NCBI GenBank assembly: GCA_947599875.1
Contig: CANQFV010000013.1
Location: 1-63,887, forward strand
Reading direction: 5' to 3'
DNA from: an uncultured Oscillospiraceae bacterium
Lineage (GTDB): Bacteria > Bacillota > Clostridia > Oscillospirales > Oscillospiraceae
Length of the DNA: 63,887 bases
Shown: positions 25,789-32,265 of the stretch, piece by piece
Layout of the letters: every line of letters begins with the position of its first letter
Numbering within the stretch: position 1 is the stretch's first letter
Notes under the pieces: generated by a model
What the model was told of the DNA's origin: nothing
What the model saw: only the letters and a program-made list of their open reading frames with translations
Database searches by the model: none
Program-made: the position numbers and the translations under genes

Positions 25789-25989
25789 CTATCCGCGCAA
25801 AGTGGCGACTATTTTGCCATTTTCAGGGGCGAATGTCGCCCTCCCGGCAAATAGGCCGTTTAGGTACCGTGCCTTCAGCTCCAGCGCCGCCCTCTCCTTG
25901 ACCTCTGGCGGCAGATCCGCGAATTCAACAAGATCGCCGTTTTGTCTGCGTACATATGACCTAACTGTGATTTTTTGCTGCTTTTTCAA
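25789..25989 (-). CDS. Small hypothetical phage protein
   Basis: I chose the TTG at 25989 (then KKQQKITVRSYVRRQNGDL), giving 66 residues with a G-rich ribosome site upstream. The longer frame to 26142 would run through the divergent promoter region. The segment FADLPPEVKERAALELKARY resembles small phage proteins that carry a domain for counting or modifying host factors, but I cannot name one. Confidence 0.55.
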   Translation of the reverse strand: MKKQQKITVRSYVRRQNGDLVEFADLPPEVKERAALELKARYLNGLFAGRATFAPENGKIVATLRG

Positions 25990-26078
25990 CGTCCGCCGCC
26001 CCCCTTCACATATGGTATTTGAGATCCGGATTGTCCTATTCCGACTTGGATAATTCTTGCCTTTTTTTGCGGCAAGTG

Positions 26079-26108
26079 TTGCAATCTTTCTGTTTAGAGA
26101 TGTATAAT
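26079..26108 (+). promoter_or_regulatory. Promoter for the plus-strand gene at 26135
   Basis: TTGCAA at 26079-26084, an 18-nt spacer and TATAAT at 26103-26108, followed by AAAGGAGG and the ATG at 26135. Confidence 0.7.
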
Positions 26109-26134
26109 GGTGAAACGTAAAGGAGGCTTTCGCT

Positions 26135-26449
26135 ATGCACAAAAATGTCTATTATCTCCATTGTCAGGATCCGTTCCCAGATGATACCATCTATGCGGCC
26201 CTCCGCTTTGAAAACTTCCCGACAACATTGGATAGAATTTTTGATAATTCAGTTTTGATTTACACCGACGCCTCATTCAGTGATGTAAAAAACGCCCTTG
26301 TGACGTATTGTGCGAAGGTCAACCACATCGACCCGTATTTTCTTCTCAAGGTCAAACAGGGTACGCCTACGCTCACTCGCTTTCTTCAGCGTTCCACGCC
26401 CCCAACAGATCCAGGAGCCACTCCAGCCCCCGCTCCCCGTCAGGAGTAA
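26135..26449 (+). CDS. Single-gene plus-strand unit, unknown protein
   Basis: 104 residues (MHKNVYYLHCQDPFPDDTIY) with a strong ribosome site (AAAGGAGG 8 nt upstream), its own promoter and an intrinsic terminator at 26509-26537. The body is alpha/beta and the C-terminus is Pro/Ala-rich. It is surrounded by minus-strand genes and is independently controlled, as expected for a gene expressed from the prophage. The function is not recognised. Its 3' end overlaps the tail of the opposite gene at 26373. Confidence 0.7.
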   Translation: MHKNVYYLHCQDPFPDDTIYAALRFENFPTTLDRIFDNSVLIYTDASFSDVKNALVTYCAKVNHIDPYFLLKVKQGTPTLTRFLQRSTPPTDPGATPAPAPRQE

Positions 26450-26546
26450 GCTGGAGCATCCGCGTAGTGGCCACCCCCGCCGCCTCGACCGTGACTCTTA
26501 CGATTTTCCCGCCCGGCCCCGCCGGGCGGATCTTTTTTTCATCCAT
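26373..26546 (-). CDS. Small phage protein overlapping the plus-strand unit
   Basis: 57 residues from ATG 26546, preceded by GAGGAGGTGA. MDEKKIRPAGPGGKIVRVTV begins the protein and MLQLTPDGERGLEWLLDLLG ends it in an amphipathic helix. Its N-terminal codons coincide with the plus-strand terminator stem, and its 3' end overlaps the convergent gene by 77 bp. Confidence 0.55.
   Translation of the reverse strand: MDEKKIRPAGPGGKIVRVTVEAAGVATTRMLQLTPDGERGLEWLLDLLGAWNAEESE
26509..26537 (+). terminator. Intrinsic terminator of the plus-strand unit
   Basis: CCGCCCGG (26509-26516) pairs with CCGGGCGG (26522-26529) around CCCCG, then ATCTTTTTTT. It lies inside the coding region of the opposite gene. 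Confidence 0.8.
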
Positions 26547-26593
26547 CCCGCTCACCTCCTCTCTAATCCCGGGCAAGGATTTCCCCGCCGCTG

Positions 26594-26812
26594 TCAGGCC
26601 CCCTTTTCTACTAAAGTAGAGTTTTCGGCCAAAAGAAAATCAGCCACCGATATCCCTGTGATCCTTGCAATATGGTTGATTTGACCCACCGTGGCCCGCG
26701 AAACATCTTTTTCTATTTTTATATATGTACTCCGGTCCACTCCCAATCTTTCGGCCATGTCCGCCTGTGTCATATTTGCGTATGTGCGAGCCTGTTTAAT
26801 TGTAAATTTCAT
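26594..26812 (-). CDS. Cro-like XRE regulator
   Basis: 72 residues from ATG 26812 after GAGGAGGTGAG. The frame is open to 26872, but that extension lacks a ribosome site. HTH: TQADMAERLGVDRSTYIKIE. The C-terminus GISVADFLLAENSTLVEKGA is encoded across an operator-like TCTACT/AGTAGA site. It is transcribed from a consensus promoter and faces the divergent repressor gene, so it is probably the lytic-side regulator. Confidence 0.88.
   Translation of the reverse strand: MKFTIKQARTYANMTQADMAERLGVDRSTYIKIEKDVSRATVGQINHIARITGISVADFLLAENSTLVEKGA
26607..26620. promoter_or_regulatory. Operator-like dyad inside the cro-like gene
   Basis: TCTACT-AA-AGTAGA: perfect 6-bp arms matching the promoter operator at 26846-26859. 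It lies in the last codons of the cro-like gene. Confidence 0.6.
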
Positions 26813-26837
26813 CGCACTCACCTCCTCCTTGTCCCGC

Positions 26838-26866
26838 ATTATAACTCTACTATAGTAGATTGTCAA
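26838..26866 (-). promoter_or_regulatory. Lytic promoter with operator in the spacer
   Basis: Minus strand: TTGACA (26866-26861), a 17-nt spacer and TATAAT (26843-26838), a full consensus. The spacer holds the 14-bp perfect palindrome TCTACTATAGTAGA (26846-26859), so a bound repressor would block RNA polymerase directly. Confidence 0.85.
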
Positions 26867-26897
26867 GCGCAAAAAGAAGAAAAAGTAGAAAAATTAG

Positions 26898-26926
26898 TTG
26901 CTTTTTTCCCACATCTGAGTTATAGT
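26898..26926 (+). promoter_or_regulatory. Repressor promoter
   Basis: Plus strand: TTGCTT (26898-26903), 17 nt, TATAGT (26921-26926), followed by GGGAGG and ATG 26951. It is divergent from the lytic promoter with about 30 bp between the -35 boxes. Confidence 0.7.
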
Positions 26927-26950
26927 ACAGGATAGAGGGAGGAACGAAGC

Positions 26951-27349
26951 ATGAATATCTCCGAAAAAATATATCGCCTGCGTACCGAGAACAATTTAAC
27001 GCAGGTGGAATTTGGTAAAATTGCCGGTGCAACAGATAAGGCCGTTTCAACATGGGAACGTGGCGAAAAAGAACCCAGAATGAAGTCCGTGCAGAAGATT
27101 TGCTTGCACTTTGGGATTGATTTAAATAAATTTATAGACGCCCAGTCCGATGTTTATACACAGGACGAAGTGCAATCCATTAGTCATTACCCCGCATCGT
27201 TTATACGCGCCCTTAAATCTCTATCTGATGCTCTCGATCAGCTCAACGATGAAGGCCAGGAAAAACTCCTCGACTATGCCGATGACCTTGTCTCCTCAGG
27301 TAAATATAAAAAATATGACTCGGGTAGCATGGTTAAAAAAGAAGCATGA
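26951..27349 (+). CDS. Prophage repressor, XRE family
   Basis: 132 residues, ribosome site GGGAGGAACGAAGC. N-terminal HTH: NNLTQVEFGKIAGATDKAVS followed by TWERGEKEPRMKSVQKICLH. The C-terminal half (SFIRALKSLSDALDQLNDEG) is helical and may dimerise; there is no S24 peptidase domain, so it is not a LexA-type autocleaved repressor. It is divergent from the cro-like gene and upstream of lysogeny genes, so it probably maintains the lysogen through the TCTACT operators. Confidence 0.85.
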   Translation: MNISEKIYRLRTENNLTQVEFGKIAGATDKAVSTWERGEKEPRMKSVQKICLHFGIDLNKFIDAQSDVYTQDEVQSISHYPASFIRALKSLSDALDQLNDEGQEKLLDYADDLVSSGKYKKYDSGSMVKKEA

Positions 27350-27426
27350 CCGCCACAAATAGCAACGCTCCCGACGTCAATTCCCGGAGCGGGAATAAAA
27401 TAACATGAACAGATGGAGGGATCATA

Positions 27427-27783
27427 ATGAAAAAGCAGTTTAAGAAGTATTGGAAGGTAATAGTAGGTGTACTTTTTATCATTGGCGGCCTTGCTAATTT
27501 TGGCAATGACAACATTGCCGCCATATTTGGCTTAATAATAGGAGCAGGTTTTTCTGCGTGGTGGTTTGTTTCACGCAGGAAAGCAGCGCCCGGGCGAGAA
27601 AGTAACCCACCTGCTCAAAAAACAGGCTATACGTTTGTTGGTAGCACCGATTCAAACAAATATCACTGGCCTACATGCCCTTACGCCCAGAAAATACCTC
27701 GCGATAAACAAGTCTGGTTCAAGACAAAAACAGAAGCCGAAAAAAAGGGTTATAAACCCTGTGATAAATGTCGCATATCTTAA
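27427..27783 (+). CDS. Membrane protein with Ada-like zinc motif
   Basis: 118 residues. Two N-terminal membrane segments (VIVGVLFIIGGLANF and IAAIFGLIIGAGFSAWWFV) precede a soluble C-terminal module: FVGSTDSNKYHWPTCPYAQ, WFKTKTEAEKKGYKPCDKC. This Cys/His pattern is the Ada-type metal-binding fold often attached to exported or membrane proteins. It is expressed with the repressor side of the prophage, so a lysogenic conversion or surface role is plausible. Confidence 0.75.
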   Translation: MKKQFKKYWKVIVGVLFIIGGLANFGNDNIAAIFGLIIGAGFSAWWFVSRRKAAPGRESNPPAQKTGYTFVGSTDSNKYHWPTCPYAQKIPRDKQVWFKTKTEAEKKGYKPCDKCRIS

Positions 27784-27798
27784 TTCCACCCCCCTTGA

Positions 27799-27845
27799 AG
27801 GAGGTCACTGTCATGGATCAGCTTCTCCCCCCGTACCGTTGCGAT
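27799..27845 (+). pseudogene. Relic of an integrase start
   Basis: AGGAGG, ATGGAT, CTCCCCC and GTACCG occur here (ATG at 27813) in the same order and spacing as around the real integrase start at 28662. One extra C shifts the frame, so only about 17 codons can be read. This looks like a duplicated or left-behind copy of the integrase 5' end. Confidence 0.6.
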
Positions 27846-27893
27846 GATCTCCTTCGGTCAGGAAAATATCAACTTTGATGAGGGATCTTTACT

Positions 27894-28637
27894 ATGCAAA
27901 ATAACGGATTTGCAAAAATGCGGGACAGAATCTATGGGATCATTGAAGTGGCGCAAGAGCATGACCGTGCGAGCATGATTTATGACGCATGTATGATGAT
28001 CGTTATTTTTGCCAGCCTCGTCCCGCTCGCCTTTAAGGAGACCAATACGGTATTTGGTATTATTGACTCAGTTTCCGCAGTAGTTTTTATTGCAGATTAT
28101 CTTCTCCGATATTTGACGGCGGACAAAAAGCTCGGCAAGGGCTGTATCTCATTCCTTGTTTACCCCTTTACTCCTATGGCAATTATCGACCTTGCCGCTA
28201 TTGTGCCTTCTTTTACCGGCCTTTTCCCTGGACTCAGGCTTGTTAAGCTCTTTAGACTGTTCAGGACATTTCGGGTTTTTCGCTCGTTTAAAATGTTCCG
28301 GTATGCCAAAAGTATCCAAATCATTATGGACGTGATAAGAGAGCAGCGCGCCCCCCTTCTGGCTGTCTGCTCCCTTGCTACCGGGTATGTGCTTATCTCC
28401 GCTTTGGTTATCTTCAACGTTGAGCCGGACACCTTTAATAATTTTTTTGAGGCCGTCTACTGGGCCACCGTGAGCTTAACTACTATGGGATACGGAGATA
28501 TATACCCGGTAACAACTGTTGGGCGCATTGTGACAATGGTGTCGTCATTTGTTGGTATTGCCATCGTTGCACTTCCCTCCGGTATTATTACTGCCGGGTA
28601 CATGGATAGGCTTAATAATAAGCGCGACGGCGAATAA
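27894..28637 (+). CDS. Voltage-gated potassium channel-type ion channel
   Basis: 247 residues with six membrane segments. The S4 helix carries basic residues at exactly every third position: R115, K118, R121, R124, R127, R130, K133 and R136. The pore loop has TTMGYGD (196-202), the K+ selectivity filter, and S6 follows (VGIAIVALPSGIITAGY). The short C-terminus has no cyclic-nucleotide or RCK domain. It lies between a relic integrase start and the integrase, so it is probably a cargo gene (moron) expressed in the lysogen. Confidence 0.92.
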   Translation: MQNNGFAKMRDRIYGIIEVAQEHDRASMIYDACMMIVIFASLVPLAFKETNTVFGIIDSVSAVVFIADYLLRYLTADKKLGKGCISFLVYPFTPMAIIDLAAIVPSFTGLFPGLRLVKLFRLFRTFRVFRSFKMFRYAKSIQIIMDVIREQRAPLLAVCSLATGYVLISALVIFNVEPDTFNNFFEAVYWATVSLTTMGYGDIYPVTTVGRIVTMVSSFVGIAIVALPSGIITAGYMDRLNNKRDGE

Positions 28638-28661
28638 ACCGATAGTTAGGAGGCTCACGTT

Positions 28662-30137
28662 ATGGATAAGATGCTCCCCCGTACCGCTGCGGCGTACATC
28701 CGTGTCTCCACGGACGAGCAAGCAGATCAGTCGCCCGAAAGTCAACTTATTGAGATCCGCAAGTACGCCGGCGCCAACAATATCATATTACCAGACGATT
28801 TGATTTTTGTGGATGAGGGCATTTCCGGCAAGCGGAGCGAAAACCGCCCCGGTTTTCAGAAGATGATCGGCGCCGCAAAGGAAAAGCCCGCTCCTTTTGA
28901 CGTGATTCTGCTGTGGAAATTCAGTCGCTTCGCCCGAAACCAGGAGGAGAGCATCGTCTACAAGGCCCTGCTCCGCAAGCAATGCGGCATTGACGTTGTC
29001 TCCGTCTCTGAGCCTCTTCCCGGCGGCCCGTTTGCCTCCCTCATAGAGCGCATTATCGAGTGGTTTGACGAGTTTTATTCCATCCGCCTCTCGCAGGAGG
29101 TCAAGCGGACGATGCAAGTCAAGGCGGAGCGGGGGGAATTCCAGGCGTCGCCATCCTTTGGCTACAAAGCGCACATGGAGCCGGGCGAAAAAACGACTCT
29201 GGAGGTTGTCCCCGATGAGGCGGATATCGTGAGAGAGATCTATCGGCGCTTTAACGCCGGCGAAGGCTGCTATGTGATAGCCAAGTGGCTGAATTCCCAG
29301 GGGGTCAAGACACACCGCGGGAACCCCTTTGAAAACAGGACGATCGAATATATCCTGCGTAACCCGGTATATATCGGCAAGCTCCGATGGACGCCCACAG
29401 GCCGCACAAGGCGTGATTTTACAAATCCGGATACCATTGTGGCCAGCAGCTCCCATGAGCCAATTATATCAGAGGATGACTTTGCCGCCGCCCAGAAGCG
29501 GCTTGATGAGATCAAGGCGGTGTGGGGTTATAAGGCACGCCCCACTTACGAGCTTAAAGACTGGCTATCCGGGCTTGTGCGATGCTCAGAGTGCGGAGCT
29601 ACTCTGACCTTTACAAAGCCGCACTATTTTAAATGCAACAACTATGTACGGGGCAGGTGCAAAAGCTCCCAACATATCAATGTCGATCTATTGCATGAGG
29701 CCGTATTGGATAGGCTTAAAGCGGATATCTCATCGCCGCACCCCCTCAGTCTCTCCATATCACGCTCCGGCCCCTCCCATGATGATCTGACCAGGCTCCG
29801 GACGTTGCTCAATGATCTGCGGCGTAGAGACAGCAGGTTACTTGATGCGTATTTGAGCGGGACAATCGGCCTGGATCAGTTTACAATGGCAAAGCGGGCT
29901 TTGGATGCCCAAATCAAAGACGCTGAGGATGGCATCGCCGAGAAGGAGGCGGCTTCCACCTCACCGGAGAGGATCACGGCCGCGCTGTCTGAGAGCATCA
30001 GACAAGCGTATAATACTTTAATCGCCCCGGATACATCTTTGGAGGACAAAAATATGGCTCTCCGCAGCATAACCGACCGGATAACATTTGATAAATCAAC
30101 AATGTCGCTGGATATCATATACCGTTTTATTTTTTGA
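28662..30137 (+). CDS. Large serine recombinase (phage integrase)
   Basis: 491 residues, ribosome site TAGGAGG. The N-terminal resolvase domain has AAAYIRVSTDEQ with nucleophile Ser16 and LLWKFSRFARNQEE. The recombinase domain has FGYKAHMEPGEKTTLEVVPD and GCYVIAKWLNSQGVKTHRG. A zinc ribbon (CSECGATLTFTKPHYFKCNN then GRC) and a C-terminal coiled coil follow. Large serine integrases of this length integrate at attB without host factors and need a directionality factor to excise. The gene ends about 26 bp before the att junction. Confidence 0.97.
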   Translation: MDKMLPRTAAAYIRVSTDEQADQSPESQLIEIRKYAGANNIILPDDLIFVDEGISGKRSENRPGFQKMIGAAKEKPAPFDVILLWKFSRFARNQEESIVYKALLRKQCGIDVVSVSEPLPGGPFASLIERIIEWFDEFYSIRLSQEVKRTMQVKAERGEFQASPSFGYKAHMEPGEKTTLEVVPDEADIVREIYRRFNAGEGCYVIAKWLNSQGVKTHRGNPFENRTIEYILRNPVYIGKLRWTPTGRTRRDFTNPDTIVASSSHEPIISEDDFAAAQKRLDEIKAVWGYKARPTYELKDWLSGLVRCSECGATLTFTKPHYFKCNNYVRGRCKSSQHINVDLLHEAVLDRLKADISSPHPLSLSISRSGPSHDDLTRLRTLLNDLRRRDSRLLDAYLSGTIGLDQFTMAKRALDAQIKDAEDGIAEKEAASTSPERITAALSESIRQAYNTLIAPDTSLEDKNMALRSITDRITFDKSTMSLDIIYRFIF

Positions 30138-30139
30138 GC

Positions 30140-30169
30140 TGATATAATAGTCTGATGCAATAAGGTGGT
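30140..30169 (+). other. attR junction with outward extended -10
   Basis: Prophage sequence ends near GGTGGT at 30164-30169, where cotJC reading begins (GGT CCG GAC GGG GAG CTG). The codon before it is TAA, so there is no fusion to phage coding sequence. TGATATAAT at 30140-30148 is an extended -10 pointing into cotJC. Serine integrases cross over at a central dinucleotide; GG or GT here is the likely one. Confidence 0.75.
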
Positions 30170-30673
30170 CCGGACGGGGAGCTGGGCGCGTCTCTCCGGT
30201 ATCTGAGTCAGCGGTATTCCATGCCCTACCCGGAGCTGCAGGGGCTGCTCACGGACATCGGCGTGGAGGAGCTGGGGCATTTTGAGATGGTGGCGGCCAT
30301 TATCCACCAGCTGACGCGGGATATGACCCCGGAGGAGATCAAAAAGGCCGGGTTTGACACATACTTTGTGGATCACACCGCCGGGGTCTATCCCCAGTTC
30401 GCCTCCGGCACGCCCTGGACGGCGGCCACCATCGGCGTGAAGGGCGACGTGATCACGGATCTGACGGAGGATATGGGCGCCGAGCAGAAGGCCAGAACCA
30501 CCTACGACAACATCCTCAGGCTCAGCGACGACCCGGATGTGAACAACGTCATCAAATTCCTGCGCCAGCGGGAGGTCGTCCACTTCCAGCGCTTCGGCGA
30601 GGCGCTGGGCAAGACGCTGGAGAAGCTGGATCAGAAAAACGTGTACTACATGAATACGGCCTTTGATAAATAA
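30164..30673 (+). pseudogene. cotJC: cotJC, 3' part, separated from its start by the prophage
   Basis: In-frame translation from 30167 gives GPDGELGASLRYLSQRYSMP, then LLTDIGVEELGHFEMVAAII, GFDTYFVDHTAGVYPQFASG and KARTTYDNILRLSDDPDVNN, closely matching CotJC, a manganese-catalase-like spore-coat protein. About 169 residues are present, and the usual 25-30 N-terminal residues and start codon are missing. The frame immediately upstream is TAA from prophage DNA. The first internal Met is at 30221, too late to keep the N-terminal helix. The missing part should lie left of the prophage. Confidence 0.93.
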
Positions 30674-30689
30674 AGGTTTCCGGCCTCTT

Positions 30690-30713
30690 CCTCCCCTTCG
30701 GGGGAGGTTTTTT
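30690..30713 (+). terminator. Terminator after cotJC
   Basis: CCTCCCC-TTCG-GGGGAGG with a TTTTTTC tail; a tetraloop hairpin. Confidence 0.9.
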
Positions 30714-30792
30714 CTTTTGTGCCGGCGCGGGGGGTATTGCCGGGGGCGCCGGGTTTGCTTTGGGCAAAATATCACAAATTCGCATTTACCTC

Positions 30793-30821
30793 TTGCTTAT
30801 TTTCGTCAAATATTGCATAAT
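30793..30821 (+). promoter_or_regulatory. Promoter of the alpha-galactoside operon
   Basis: TTGCTT (30793-30798), 17 nt, CATAAT (30816-30821), about 55 bp before the transporter ATG. Confidence 0.6.
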
Positions 30822-30879
30822 AGGTGTGCGGCGCCCGGGAGAAGCGCCGTGGAAACGAAATGAATCGGGAGGAATGTTT

Positions 30880-32265
30880 ATGAAGCTCACGCGGTTTCAA
30901 AAGATCGCCTACGGCATCGGCGCCGTGGGCAAGGACATGGTGTACGCGCTGTCCGCCACCTATGTCATGTACTATTACAAGGATCTTCTGGGCCTGTCCT
31001 CCGCTTTTGTGGGGACAATCCTGATGATCGCCAGGGTGTTTGACGCCCTGAACGACCCGTTTATGGGGATCCTTGTGGCAAAGACCCGCACAAAGTGGGG
31101 GCGGTTCAGACCCTGGCTGATCAGCGGCTCCGTTCTCAACGCCTTTACGCTATATGCCCTCTTCACCGCGCCGCATGTGGAGGGTACGGGGCTTATGGTG
31201 TTCTTCACCGTGATATAAATCCTCTGGGGCGTTACATACACCATGATGGATATCCCGTACTGGTCTATGATCCCGGCCATTACCGACACCGCCCCTGACC
31301 GGGAGAATCTGTCCGTCATCGGCCGCACCTGCGCCGGCGTGGGTTCCGCGCTGATCACCGTGGGCGCCGTGAAGATCGTAGATCTCCTGGGCGGCGGAAA
31401 CGACCGGGTGGGGTTCAGTCTCTTCGCCCTTATCGTCGCCGTTATCTTCGTTGTGGCGGAGGTCATCTGCTGCCTCAAGGTGAAGGAGCATGATATCGGA
31501 AAGATGGAGACCTCCACCATTCCCCAGATGTTCAAGGCCCTGTTCCGCAACGACCAGGCGATGATCACCGTTCTGGCCATTTTGCTGATCAACTCCGCGC
31601 TGTACCTAACCAGCAATCTTGTGATCTACTTCTTCAAATATGACATCGGCGGCGCGGGCTGGAAGGACAGCTATACCCTGTTCACAATGGTGGGCGGCGT
31701 GTTCCAGATCCTGGGCATGATGGTGGTCTATCCCCTGCTGCGGAAGAAATTCGGCAACACCCAGATTTTCAAGGCCACATTGGGGACCGCCATGCTCGGC
31801 TACGCCCTGATCCTGGCCGTGTGCTTTGCGGGGTTTGCCGACAACATGCTCCCTATCTGCGTGTGCGGGGCGCTTGTCTTTGCCGCCAACGGCATATTGA
31901 CGGTACTCACCACCGTCTTCCTCTCCAGCTCCGTGGACTACGGCGAGCTGAAGACCGGCAAGCGGGAGGAGTCCGTGATCTTCTCCATGCAGACCTTCGT
32001 GGTGAAGGCCGCCTCGGGCCTTGCGGTGTTCATCACCGGGATCGGGCTTGACCTCATCGGCCTTGTGGGCAACAACGACACGGAGGAGACGGTGGTGGCC
32101 GTCCAGTCCGCCCAGACCATCATGGGGCTTCGGCTCCTGATGACGATCCTTCCCATTATCGGCCTTGTGACGGCGTTTATCTTCTTCGCCAAGAAGTTCA
32201 CACTCACCGACGAGCGGGTGCAGGAGATCACCGGCGTTCTGGAGGAAAAGAGGGAGGTAAAATAA
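30880..32265 (+). pseudogene. GPH-family sugar transporter (MelB-like) with an in-frame stop
   Basis: From ATG 30880 (after GGGAGGA) the frame runs 112 codons (MKLTRFQKIAYGIGAVGKDM, RVFDALNDPFMGILVAKTRT) to TAA at 31216-31218. It then continues uninterrupted in the same frame as ILWGVTYTMMDIPYWSMIPA and to the C-terminus LTDERVQEITGVLEEKREVK. The family has a Tyr at the stop (VIYILWG), so a single TAT/TAC to TAA change explains it. Without the stop it is a normal 461-residue, 12-helix glycoside-cation symporter. Its 3' end overlaps the alpha-galactosidase start (TAATG), suggesting alpha-galactoside uptake. Confidence 0.88.

Larger units (their letters stand above)
1..30166. mobile_element. 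Prophage (right part), integrated in cotJC
   Basis: Continuous tailed-phage gene order is visible: tail, connector, capsid, protease, portal, terminases and HNH on the minus strand, then an early module, then a lysogeny module ending in a large serine integrase. The right boundary is the junction near 30164-30169, where cotJC coding sequence begins abruptly. The left boundary, lysis genes and the other att site are outside the window. HK97-like capsid genes, a long tape measure and a G/GT pair indicate a siphovirus. No structural gene seen here is obviously broken, so the element could be functional, but completeness cannot be judged without the left end. Confidence 0.95.

Noticed and set aside
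30221-30673. Intact short CotJC from the internal ATG
   Set aside because: Homology begins before this Met and the N-terminal helix is required for the four-helix fold, so the gene is split, not short.
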